NCBI GenBank assembly: GCA_033239525.1
Contig: BSYO01000004.1
Span: 25,954,037-26,018,036 of the forward strand
Direction: 5' to 3'
Origin: Nepenthes gracilis
Taxonomy: Eukaryota; Streptophyta; Magnoliopsida; Caryophyllales; Nepenthaceae
Length of the DNA stretch: 64,000 nucleotides
The translations under genes and the position numbers were made by a program. The notes under the pieces are model-generated. The model did no database searches. It was not told the DNA's origin and saw only the letters and a program-made list of their open reading frames with translations. Positions 12,144 through 23,699 of the stretch are shown piece by piece. Positions within the stretch are counted from its first letter, which is position 1, and the number at the start of each line of letters is the position of its first letter.

Positions 12144-13740
12144 AAATGATGGTGAATATTTGAGGATGAATGTCTTGACTACAAAACAAGGAGTGAAAAT
12201 TGCAGGATTTGTCGTCATAGTAAGGGCAGTATTTTCATTTCCTTTTTCTTTGGTTTTTTTTTTTTTTTTTTCTGGGATGGAAATGAAAGACAGATGGCAC
12301 AAAAATTGAACCTCCTAATCCTAAGATGGGGGAGTACCAACTCACTGATTGTGAGATAGTAAAACTGTATATACCTAATGGATTTGAAAACTATATTACT
12401 GTTTTGTTGTAATTAGTTTGTGGTTCCCTATGTTTTGATGAGGATGACTACACTGGTAAACAGCTATGACCACTGACAACCTTCTGTTAATGGCCCAGTG
12501 AAGGTAGTTCAAGTGAAAAAGACAGGAAAGAGTCTACTCACCTTCTGTCGATGAGAAATTTTTTCTACAGAATTTTATCTATTGGCACATTCTTTCAGCA
12601 ATCATGTTATTGTTTTTGGTTGTTTTTTTCCTATCCCAATGTGAATTATTCAACATGCAGATATTTACTTGGAAAAGCTAAGAATGAAGTGATTCCATAA
12701 CTCTCTGCAATGATAGTTGTGTACAGGAATTATTAGATCCGAAGACACTGAAGATTATGTACGTGATTGTGAATACTGCCATTGCTGCTGCTTCATTAAC
12801 AACGGTTAGACTTATGCATGATGTGCATTGAGGTTGTAAAAGATAGCTAATATTTGAGACTGATCTACCCTGACAGTGCTCATTGATATCTGAAGCTATA
12901 CATTGTGTTATTAGCTCGAGGGTTGTAGTGAACTTTTGGAGCAAATTGCTTACTTTCCTTTTCTATTAATTGCTGCATTCTTGTCTTTGTCATACATAGA
13001 GGAGACTATTTTTGTTGGGACCTATGCCGTGTCTGTTGTGACCTGAGATTAGTTGTAGCATCTTCCCTAGAAAGTTTTCAGACTACTGCATGTGTCACAA
13101 CCTAAGACGTAACACAAAACATGTATCATTATCCCTGGATAATGACACTGCACTAGTACACCCTTTAAGCAATAATCAAATCATTTTCCGTCATGCAGCA
13201 TTACATGATTCATTAATCAATAGTAAAATAGATAAACCAGCACGCATCCATTGCGTGATCCTAACAAATATCACATGAATAACCACATGTTCATCATAGA
13301 ATGTCTGTTCCAAAATTATACATTACCACAAGCATTATTCATTATGAAAGATTTTCTAATAAAACAAAATACTGAAGTTTTATCTTTAATATTGGTAAAT
13401 TTCCTATTATTATGCTGTACCCTTAGTCATTTATTTTATTAGGCCTTAAGTGTCCTCGGTTATTGTCTAGGGGTGAAATTGGCTATGCACAAGGTTTGTG
13501 AGCCTTTTCAATTGAAATAAATTTTATTGGAGTAGTTAGGATGAGTTATCGAGATATCATTAAGAATTCAGTTTGTGCCAAATATTTCTAGGTTCAATTA
13601 GATTATATGATACAAGATATCAATGAGAATTTAACTCATACTGAGAAAGGTTAATACCACTTCCCCACTACACTCGTGCTTTGACCATAAATGAAAATAT
13701 TGATATCAGTATCAGTTGCGGTCATATTGATATAAAATAA
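12144..13740. other. Unassigned sequence right of the copia insertion
   Basis: Continues the moderately AT-rich sequence that lay left of the copia element before insertion. A long T run sits at about 12255-12270. No frame of convincing length or family similarity was seen. Confidence 0.4.
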
Positions 13741-13751
13741 TACGTATTGAT

Positions 13752-14241
13752 ATTGAATATATCGGATAGTAATTTTTTTAAAAAAATTATAAGATGATAG
13801 GGCTATTCTACAATTATATTAGTTATATCGGTCAATATAGAAATATGTCATGTTCTTGTCACAGTATCGGAGGTCTTGATATCAATATATATTGGTCGAT
13901 ATGTATATCGGTTGATGTCTGCATTAATGGCTTTGATTGGAAGTTACTTCTGATTTTAAAAGCCCCCACCTTCATATGTTTAAAGAAGAATGTCCTATTG
14001 AATATATCGGATAGAAATTTTTTTAAAAAAATCATAAGATGATAGGGCCATTCTGCAATTATATTAAATGTATCAGTCAATATAGAAATATGTTGTGTTA
14101 TTGTCGCAATATCGGGGGTCTTGATATCAATATATATTGGCCGATATGTATATTGGTTGATATTTGTATTAATGGCTTTGATTGGAAGTTACTTCTGATT
14201 TTAAAAGCCCCCACCTTCATATGTTTAAATAAGGATGCCAG
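13752..14241. repeat. Tandem duplication of a 245-bp unit with ATATCGG motifs
   Basis: Two head-to-tail copies, 13752-13996 and 13997-14241, both start ATTGAATATATCGGATAG and both end with a block CCCCCACCTTCATATG followed shortly by the junction. They differ at scattered positions but have almost no length difference. Each contains imperfect palindromic segments of the GATAT-CGG/CCG-ATATC kind, such as ATATATTGGCCGATATG. A related segment occurs near 18440-18560. No coding function is evident. Confidence 0.85.
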
Positions 14242-14249
14242 ATCTGATT

Positions 14250-17100
14250 TGGAGTATAATAGAGCCTTGGTTGAGAATTGAAAAAGTGTGACATTGACAT
14301 ATTGAGAGAATCATTGTTTTTAAGAGAGATTTCCTTCATCGTTGATTATGTGTGTTGTTCGTATGTAGAATTGGGGCATCGTCTAGGGCTAGAAGAGTTC
14401 AGTCCACTAGAGATTTACCGAAAGAAACTTAAAAGTGTTTTGATAATTGCGAATTTGCAGATTTAAGGAGGATCTTAATTAGTTATATGTCCAGAGTCAA
14501 TTAGCTTGGGGTTAGCACCTCTGTTCTTCAGTCTATAAGTTGACTATTTTTGTATAGCAGATTTTCAACTTATAACTCAAAAAGGATTTTTATTCAAGCA
14601 CTTAGTTCCAGAGTTTCTTTTTGTGACCATATTGTGTATTCTTTGTTATTTTTATATCTACATATGAATGATGATGATTTGTGTTAAGTATATGAATTCA
14701 TAATTTTTTTATGTTTATTAAAATTATGATTTTTTAAATTTATGCTTTCGTGTATAAACACTTATTTACCTCCTCTAGGCGGTTGAGGGTCTACACATCA
14801 TTTCCTCAAAGATTAACAAAGTCTTCAATGCCCATCGCCAAACTTAGTATTCTCCATCTTTCTATGCTTCTAAATCTGAAAATGTAAGGATGCAAGTATG
14901 AGCCAAAGCTCAACAAATATATCCATAATCCAAAAGGTGAGGATAAGAACGACAAGAAATCAAGTGTAGATAGCATAAAACAGATAATACACCAATTAAA
15001 ATAAGTATCTTATGAAATACAATACAAAATAATATCAGTGTTTGCAAAACACATTCCCAAACCATCGACCAACGTTTAGAAGGTCCTCATTGGCAGAGTC
15101 AAAACCACACAACGTCTCAAAGGCAGTTGGACATGTCTCAATATACCTTACAATGAATTTCATAAGTTTATACCAATTCAACATGCAACAATTCTTGCCT
15201 ACTACCATGACTAAATTATTCGTCCTCATACAAGAATTCTCCTGGCAGAACCTTCCATAGCCATCGGCCAATTAAATCATGACGTAGAGATATGATTTAT
15301 TCATCCACTATTCAAACTTAATGGCCTTAATTGTTCCTTGACTTCCTTACACAAGCTATGCAACAACAATATAACAACAACAATATATTATAATCTCATG
15401 CCAACATACCTCTGATAACATCACTAACTATACACACATATCAACATGTTATGAGGACGAGAGCAAGGATTTCAAGAGATAAAATCAAGGGTTGAATACA
15501 TGAATTCGCTCTTTAACAAAAAGAGGAAGTCATGAAACAAAGAAAAGTCAGGAGATAGACTTGCTTGCAACCATCTCACTCAAAACCATGCGTGAAACAT
15601 GCAGATACATGAACCACCTTTTCTGGTCAAGCAGTCATCGTGCATAAATCTAGTATAAATAAGCTACAGTCTACTGAACTCTTCAGGACATTAGCTTGGC
15701 TGGAATTGCAATGGCTAATGACATATTTTCCATTTCCTATTCATTCATGATTTGTCCCGATCAACTCGGTTATGATATCGAGGAAAGGGACTTTTTCTTG
15801 AAGAAACTCTCAATCATGTGTTTGGAAAGTTTTATCTCTTTATCTTCCATTCCTTTATTTTTGATTTTTTTTTAGTAAGGCCGGAGTTTGAAACCTAGAC
15901 TCACTGAGGTTCATACACTTTTTTTCTTAATAAAATTAGGTAAGATGCAAAGTAAGGAAATTTGTACTAATAGCATATTTATAAAGTATACCGGGGCTAT
16001 AAAAAGACGAGCATTTGTGCTTTCTCCCTTGCTAAGGAAAGCAATTCTTACTAGATGAAGAGGGGACTGTAGCATATGCTTGTTCTTGAGTGAGAATCTC
16101 TGGATTTTTGGCTTATTTTGCTTTTTTCTCTCTCTCCTTAGATGTGACCGCTATTAGATTTGATTTATTTAATTGAATATGGCACTTGGATACATGCTCC
16201 CGCTCCCAGCAAATATGCTGGACAAGATAGTGACATACTAACAAAATCGAGCAAATTCTCTTTGAAATGCTCTTTTCGAATGAGCTTCAAATGTTTCTCC
16301 AATGAAGGCTTTCGCGAACATGATTTAACCACATGGAACATAGTTTAACTACCAATTTACTTCCATAATCCAACATGCAATACAATATGACAATGATTTT
16401 CATACCGCAACCAAATATTAATTCATTCCAAAATTTACTTGAGGCATATCATGAACTGGAGATGGAACCAAATATATCCAAGAGTGGGAGAGTAAGTGTA
16501 GATATGGATTATCTGCCAAGAGCTAGGATGAGATTACCAATATTCCAACTTTCCTTTTCTTCTTCCTTTATCCCCTTGCTCTTGGCTGATGAGTCTCCAC
16601 CTCGTGGAGCTCTCAGATGATCAGGGATTACAAAGACCACCTCCCTTTTTCACGTTCCTTGCCACCGAAAGTCCAATATAGGTTCTGATAACTTAGTCCG
16701 TATAATCCACGGATATTTCAAGTAATACAAAATACAAACCTCTTGTTAGGAAAAATATATCATTAACATGTCCCAGAATACATCATGAACAAAGCGTCAA
16801 TCCAACCTGCGTATAGTATACTACAACCTTAATCACACCTTTTAGTCATAATAACAAAATCTGAAAATCCTGATAGTACGGCATGTGGAAGCTTTTGTAA
16901 GTTTCACTCCTCATTGAATTTCACCCTAGAAGGATATTTGCGCTTGAAGGTGAATCTGTCAATCTAGTGATTGCTTTGTGGAGTTTTGTGTCGACCATTA
17001 AAGTAGGTATATACACCTAGACAGGAAAAATTCCCTGCAAAACTTCATGACCTGATCTTTTTCAAAATGATAATGATATTTGCAAATGTGTCACTTCTCA
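14250..17100. other. Unassigned sequence
   Basis: No recognisable gene or complete mobile element. Open frames here are under about 80 codons and show no family motifs. Confidence 0.4.
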
Positions 17101-17149
17101 TCATTGGCATTTATATTTGCTTCTCATAAACTGTTGGAAGTTATATATG

Positions 17150-19160
17150 GTGATGCAGATTGGAGTAAATCAAATTATCAAAAGCATCGGCGTATATGAG
17201 CCTACAGTGCTGTTCCCATCATTGTTTGGGTTAATGATACTTTATCGTGGGGATCTTGCCGCCTTGCTCAATTGGAAAAGGCTTCCTCTGATTCTGTCTT
17301 TAACATCCAATGCAGTTAACTCAGTGAAGCTGTAATCTTAGTGAATAATTTTTTGTTTTTGTCAGTGTTATAAGTAATGACCAGTTTTTTTCAGTCAATT
17401 TAGGTTTTTTTTTTCAAATAAACAGAATTTTACACTTTTTTGTTGTACAATGTAAGAGATGAATTTGTTATTGAAGGGCAATGCCCCCTTGTAGGTGTTA
17501 TGGCTCATGCCGTATGTACAGTCAATAACACGGGCACATTCTTGACGAAAAGCTTAGCTGAAGAAAAGGAAATTTTAGTTCAATTCAATTTTTTTGGGGG
17601 AGAATGTACTTGTATAATAGAGATGATTTGGAGGATTATGATTTTGTTATACAATGCAGGTAGTTTATGTTGATTCTAGTTCCTCATCCATCCAGCATAG
17701 GTTTTTATTTTTATTTATTTATTTATTTTGGGCAATTTGCACCAAGCAGAGGGCTGTGGATGCTAAAAATGTCGCCAAGAAAACTTTGATAAGACTGAGG
17801 TGATGTTTACATGTTTTGATATCTACAATTTATTCGGACTTTTGATCTCTTCAGAGGATTTAGTTTGGTTGGTTTCAATCCCATCTTTTAGGTGCCGGTG
17901 AGAATGTGCACATCTTTGACACCACTTTGTTAATTGGCTTGCCAGCATCAGTATTTCTTATGAGGATATCAATTGTTTGGTTATCGTGGCCCTCATGAGT
18001 CTTTGTATGAGGTTCCTTGACAGGATTTCTAACGGCTATTGTGATGGGTAAATTTGAGGTTTTCCCACAATTACGGTTGGGAACGATGCTGTCAAGGGAC
18101 ACTGAAGATCGTGTTCTGTGAGGACTAAAAGTTTTGGTACAATGCTGAAGTAGTTCTGTTGTGACCTAAAAATTACTGATCCAAAATATGAAAACTACCT
18201 CTACAATATAAGGGTAAGTAGGATATATCTGACCTTTTTCAAACCCCACGATGTTAGTCTCGGACATTGAACCCCACAAACTACTCAATTTGATAACGTT
18301 CCCTATGTTATTTTCTAGACGCATAGGAAGTTATATAATGTCAGATATATTATAATTATAGATGTAAATATCTATAATCTATTGATATCTGTCATATATG
18401 TATTTGATATATTGAAAAATATATATCGGTATTAGACATATTGAAAAAAAAAATGGTTAAGATATGGGCCGATATTTTAAATATTGGCTAACATATCATC
18501 AATACAATAATATATCTCAATGTTATTGTGTTATCAAGAAATATTAGCATTAAGAGCCCAATATCGATACATTTTGGCTTGTATTTATAATGTCATTTGA
18601 AATTTTCATCAATGATTGTGATAGTTATAAATATTCCATTGATCCATGCTAGTGAAGTGATCTCTGTTTTGTTGCACAACTGTACTTTCTTGCAATGAAC
18701 CTTGTCCTTGAGGAATGACATGGCAGGCTGTTTTGGTGTCTGTGGATCGAGTCTCGGATCCAGACCCGGACCACGATGAGGCTGCTGTTACTACGGATGA
18801 ATCAGCTGATGTAGCCCGGGGAATGATTATATGCCCTGAATCTACCAGGTAGAAAAGTGTGCTATCATTTTGCCTTTTGACCTGCTGGGATATCATACTT
18901 TCAGATCTTGCGTGCTGGAAACAAGCTGTTTCATCCGTCTTTAATTTACTTTTTTTTTTTTTGCATGATTTATTAATACTATGAAGTGATATAATATTTG
19001 CAATTTTTCTAAATTGACAGGGCCACTGACAGAGTTGACAATAACTACACCTCAGAAATTCAATTGGGGGCCAACCGGGGCCCTGGAAATCAGCCGAAGT
19101 GCTGTGGGCAGATGATCTTGATCAGAGACCTGCTATTGCGGAGAAGGCGACGAGAATTCG
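17150..19160 (+). pseudogene. Possible decayed gene with exon-like segments
   Basis: Several segments look like plant exons on the plus strand but cannot be joined into one intact frame. From 17150 a reading DWSKSNYQKHRR and VWVNDTLSWGSCRLAQLEKA follows a GATGCAG acceptor-like site and is cut by stops. From 17455 a clean frame reads EGQCPLVGVMAHAVCTVNN. At about 17750-17800 an AG-bounded, GT-followed segment reads RAVDAKNVAKKTLIRLR. At about 18725-18850 the frame SDPDPDHDEAAVTTDESADV ends at a good donor (CCAG then GTAGAA). After a 170-bp AT-rich gap and an acceptor, a further segment at 19021-19160 reads LTITTPQKFNWGPTGALEIS in one frame and WADDLDQRPAIAEKATRIR in another. I do not recognise the family. 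It could be a decayed gene, a real multi-exon gene I cannot splice, or chance. Confidence 0.25.
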
Positions 19161-19487
19161 GACTAACCATCGTTTTGATTGTTAATGAGGGGTCAGTCAG
19201 TCCGCCACCGCAGCTTTGTCCATTTTTCAAGAGGAATTTTTGGTATTCAAGAGGACTTTAACCAATTTTCCCTTTGAATTCTCTGCTTAAAACAGAAACC
19301 TCAGTTCAATACAAAACGCCCTCTGTTAAAAAAAATTGTAGAAAAGTCAAATACAATATTTTTATTTTTATATTATAGAAAACTATTTATGTTTATTTGA
19401 ATTCATTATTTTAGGCTATAATTGAGTAATTTTATAGGTTGCAGTTTCACTTACGGGTACCCCAATCAGAAGCTAGTGGGAATATGA

Positions 19488-19517
19488 ATATATATATATA
19501 TATATAAATATATATAT
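19488..19517. repeat. TA dinucleotide repeat
   Basis: Short imperfect (TA)n tract, interrupted once by AAA. Confidence 0.8.
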
Positions 19518-20025
19518 TAAATTTTGTTATATTTTTTCAATTTTTAATTGTAGTTTTTGTAATTTTTAATTGTAGTTTATGTTTAATGGTCATTTTTTTA
19601 AAATTTTGAAAAACATTTAAAATAATTTTTAAAAGGGAAAAAAATTGAAATTATTGCTGGATAAGATTTTTCCCATTCAGCAAACCTATTTTGAATGTCC
19701 GATTTCTTGTTCAGCATATGACGTAGATTTATTCTTGGCCTATGCACTCCGTATTATTCTTCATTTGTATGTTTTGATTTTGTTTCTCCTTGACCCGGTC
19801 AGTCATAACCAATTTTTGTAAAATATCAGAAGAAAAAGCGAGGTGAAATTTCGTAAGGAATGCGTTCTTAGATTCAAGTCGTCTAATGAGTTAGGGAGCT
19901 ACTCGATCTTCCGCAGATTAAATTATAATTGGTCCGATTCCTGTACCTTCTAAACTGAAATCTGCACAAAACAATAAACAAACAAGATGTTAGAAGATTG
20001 GTAGGATTTATCAATTTATCTTTTA

Positions 20026-20202
20026 CACGGTATGTTTGGTTATTAAAATGAAATAATGTAGGAATAGAATAGTTATTCACAACGAATGGAATAGAATGAG
20101 AATAAAGTTAAAATTATTATTTCTATATTTGGTTGTTAGAATAGAATACGGTAGGAATTAGTATTTCATTATTTGATTTGTAGAATAGTATGAAAAATAA
20201 GG

Positions 20203-20255
<53 letters not shown>

Positions 20256-20414
20256 TGTAGTAATAATAATAATAATAATAAATAGAGGGAATAACTATTC
20301 CTACATATGTTAGAATAAATATCCCGACTAAATTTATAATCAAATTGAGAATATCTATTTTCAGAGAATAGAAATTATACTTTCACTTTATTTTCTTCAA
20401 CCAAATATAGGGTC
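20026..20414. repeat. MITE-like element containing an AAT microsatellite
   Basis: The left edge reads GGTATGTTTGGTT and the right edge AACCAAATATAGGGT. These are approximate inverted repeats, a pattern common in non-autonomous plant hAT-like MITEs. The inside repeats GGAATAGAATAG-type words in both orientations. A pure (AAT)n run with one interruption occupies about 20205-20283. No transposase is present, and a target duplication could not be fixed with confidence. Confidence 0.55.
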
Positions 20415-20489
20415 AACGCTCAGGTTAGAAATTTTTCTTATCGAATAGAAAAATACGATAATGTAAGAAAATATATTGATATATTAATG

Positions 20490-21100
20490 GGAAATTGGGC
20501 GTTTGGATGCGCCCGACAATGAGGCGACTTTAAGATGCGCCCAATTGAATGGTGTCTTAGATATACGTCCTATTGAGGGGAGTCTTAGAGGTATGCTTAA
20601 TTGATGGGCGGTTTAGAAGTGTGCCTAACCAAAAGACAACTTAAAAATGGAGGACTTAACCCTAAGGATGAAGAGCAGGAAGTTTGAAAAGAGAACGATC
20701 CTCTTGGTTGGAGAGTATAGTACCTAGATAGAGGGTCTCTTGGAGATGGCATGGCGCTTGGATGAAGGGATGATCACCTGGAATGAGGTTTGCACTCGTA
20801 GGAGAATAACTAGCAACGGATCAAGGCTATACTCTTTCCTGCTTCTTGTAGTCAGATGTTGGGTCTCTTTTTCCTTTTATTTTCTTCCTTTCGTATTCTG
20901 TCTGCACACTTAGAGCTCTTTTTTTTTGGATTTAGTGTTCCCCGTTCCCTGTTGCAGTGAAGGGGTAATTATAGTGTTGGCAGACAGTTCGAACTTCTCT
21001 CTTGGTTGGTAACAATCGCTCGCCGAATTGTCCGGATGGATAAGAAAATTTTATTTGGTTGACGGTTTTCTTTCTTCTTTGACATGAGCATGAGAGGCGT
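20490..21100 (-). repeat. Degenerate LTR fragment of the coding-less LTR family
   Basis: Contains minus-strand versions of the minisatellite seen in the LTRs at 29.9 and 35.6 kb: repeated blocks such as GGGCGGTTTAGAAGTGTGCC and GGATGCGCCCGACAATGAGG at about 20500-20620. Also present are GAGGGTCTCTTGGAG-type words resembling the LTR at 45.5-45.8 kb. Borders are not clear and no partner LTR was found. Confidence 0.45.
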
Positions 21101-21125
21101 CTGATATGGCAATTACTTTTTAGAG

Positions 21126-21561
21126 GAGATCCGCCGATTACTGTTGCCATTTTGGGGCGATTTGTGAATGTGGACAAATTTTTTTAAAGTATTTGTTAAG
21201 CTATTCCGATTGGTTATAGTAAATTTTTTCAGTATACGAGAAGAAGATCATGGGTCGTTTTATCTGGGTCGATGAGGTCATTTTGGTCGATTAAGCCGAT
21301 TTGAATATTATTCGGATCCCAAGCTTATTCCTTCTACTTATGAGATCCGTTAGGCTACTATTACCATTTTGGAGGCAATTGTAAGAACATGGGTGAATAT
21401 TCCTAGAATATTTGTTAACCTGTTCTGATCGGTTATAATACTTTTTTTAGTGTGCAAGAAGAGGATGGTGGACCGTCTTAATTGGGTCAACAACATCATT
21501 TGAGTTGATTGGGCCGGTTGGAATATTATCAAATCTTGAGTCTATTCATTCTACTTGTGGG
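21126..21561. repeat. Tandem duplication of a roughly 216-bp unit
   Basis: Copies at about 21126-21341 and 21342-21561 start GAGATCCG and end near TTCTACTTATGA or TTCTACTTGTGG. Shared blocks include CCATTTTGG, TATTTGTTAA, CGGTTATA, a GTGCAAGAAGAGGAT-like stretch and GGAATATTAT. Divergence is considerable, so the duplication is old. It joins the LTR debris on its left, but its source is unknown. Confidence 0.8.
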
Positions 21562-21589
21562 CCATCTTTTTAGGTCAAATAGATTAAAC

Positions 21590-23100
21590 CCATCAATATG
21601 AATTTTTTATAGTTTATCTACCATATAAATATTTTATTTTATTTTTATTATTTTAGGGGTATATTTGAGCTGAAATTATAATTTTCATAATTTTATTTAC
21701 TTTTTAGCTCTCTTCTATAATTGATTTTATTATTATTAAATATAAATATATTTTTTTGTCTATAAGACGTATTATTACTCCTGTGAATATTATAAATATA
21801 AATAAAAAATATTATCTATACATTTAATTATATATTTAGATATCTTAAAATTATTAAAAATAAATATAAACTTTATTTTATTTTAATTTTTATATTAAAA
21901 ATAATAATTTTAATATAATGAAATATATAAATAATATTATTTAAAGTGAATATTTACCAATGTAACTAAAACATGTAGTATAGTGTGATAAAAATCTGAC
22001 ATATTCATTCGTTATTGTCATAAATTTATTAAACTGTGATGTACCGTTTGTCAATTTAAATCCTATCATAAATAAAATTTAGCTAGATCTAAAATAAAAA
22101 CTAAAAGCAATTTTAAGATTTAATTAGAAATTAAATCTAAAATTAAAAATTAAAATTTCGCCATCAATTTTGAATTAACCGTGGTTTGGACGGAAATATT
22201 TGGTCAACTTTGTACGTGAAGGCAATGGACACGTGTCTCTGTTTGGGCGCATCAATGTCAAAGGGAGGAAGGGACTCGTGCTTCTTGTTCGTCTCATCGT
22301 TCTCCGGTTACACCTTTCAGTGCTGACGTATTGCCGACGATTGCGTTTTCTACGACCGACTCATTGACCCGTGATTTTTGGGTTGAATCGATTAAAATCG
22401 GGTGACCTAATATAAAGTTTTATAATATATAATTAAATTATATAAGAATTAGTATAATTAATGTTTTGGTTTGGGTATGAAAGAATTTTCACTTTTTATA
22501 AAAATAAATTTTAATATATATAAATATTAAATTATTTAGAAGAACGATTTATTAAAATATTGACATACTCTTTTTTTACACTTTAATAGATTTTATTTAA
22601 TTTATTTAGACTTTATTTAATAAGCACCTTATTTGTCGTCATAGTAAGAAAGTTGACTACTTAATTTTAAACTGCTAAATATTTTTTTTGAAAGTATTAA
22701 AAAAATCTAAATGCTTTTATATTTAAGGCTTTAATTATCACATATATACCATCAATTACTTACTAAAATTTTATGGGTGACTCATATTAATTATGAAAAA
22801 AATATAGGGGCATTTAATAACTAGGCAAATAAGTTTAAACAATATAAATCTCACATTTAATTGTCGCCCATACAATATATAAGTGATATAATATTAAAAA
22901 AAAACAATTAGATATACGAAAACTTGTATTTTATAATTCTATGAGTAACTATTTCTATAGTTTAACAAAGAAAAGTCCATATCAATGGGCTCATGAAAGT
23001 CAAGGAACCTCCAACGCAACGTAAAAGCAAACAAAATGTTTCCCTTTCCACCAATTTGGTGGAGTAAATACAAGAATTTGCATCAACAAAGCTTCAAAGA
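21590..23100. other. AT-rich intergenic stretch
   Basis: Mostly very AT-rich, with one GC-richer island at about 22200-22400 that includes an ACACGTGTC word (a G-box core). No coding frame was recognised. Confidence 0.45.
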
Positions 23101-23115
23101 TGAAAGAACAATTCA

Positions 23116-23364
23116 TTAATGGCCGCCGCCTTTTTTGCTTGGTCCAGATGCCAATACGAACCGCAAGCTACTTACTATAGAATTTGTACTACTGCTCGAG
23201 TTATTTGCCGACACGGCAAAAGAAACGATTCCGGCCGCCCCTTGTTCGCAGCTGCTGATCATGGCCTCCTCCGGCCCGAGCTTCCTGCATTGAACCAGGC
23301 TGGTATGCATGGAAACTGCCACCAGCACCACCACCAATAGCAAGCAAATACTATTCTTTCTCAT
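23116..23364 (-). CDS. PIPL: PAMP-induced secreted peptide precursor (PIP/PIPL), copy A
   Basis: Single-exon gene for an 82-residue precursor. Residues 1-26 form a classical signal peptide: Met-Arg-Lys-Asn, then a hydrophobic core CLLLVVVLVAVSM, then a probable cleavage near SLVQC-RKL. A variable Asn/Ser-rich middle follows. The last residues are FVLASGPSKKGGGH, matching the family consensus Ser-Gly-Pro-Ser-x-x-Gly-x-Gly-His at the extreme C-terminus. In this family the C-terminal peptide is released in the apoplast, its proline can be hydroxylated, and it acts as a danger-type signal through the receptor kinase RLK7. Those functions are known for Arabidopsis PIP1/PIP2 and inferred here. The ATG at 23364 is the first Met of the frame. 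A second copy lies 4.3 kb to the right on the same strand and starts five codons earlier relative to this one. Confidence 0.9.
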   Translation of the reverse strand: MRKNSICLLLVVVLVAVSMHTSLVQCRKLGPEEAMISSCEQGAAGIVSFAVSANNSSSSTNSIVSSLRFVLASGPSKKGGGH

Positions 23365-23550
23365 CGCCTACGCCTTCGCCTTCTCTCTGTCAAATTCTCC
23401 CTCTTTCTCTCTTTCTAACTCTCTCTCTCTCACCGTCTTTTCTGGCGATGAAGAAGCTGAAAACTCTCTGTTTTTCAAGTGGGTCTTCGCTGTGATTTTG
23501 ATTAGAATTTGGTTGTTGAAGTTGCAGTATGCATCGCTCTGTGTTCTTGC

Positions 23551-23603
23551 TGATATATTTAAAGGAGGATTGGTAGAAGAGCGGCAGTGGGACCCATTTG
23601 ACT
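23551..23603 (-). promoter_or_regulatory. Core promoter of PIP copy A: TATA-like box and W-box
   Basis: On the minus strand TAAATATATCA (23551-23561) lies about 190 bp before the start codon. A TTGACT word, the W-box core bound by WRKY factors, lies on the plus strand at 23598-23603, upstream of it. Both occur in the same order in copy B, inside a block of shared sequence. Function is inferred from conservation and from the immune role of the family. Confidence 0.6.
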
Positions 23604-23699
23604 TGGCCTTCCTCTTCGCGTTCAACTTTTCGTGTTCTTTTCATTAGCACGAACACGCGGATGTCAAACAAGGGGATGAGGTAAGCATAGTTTGAATAC

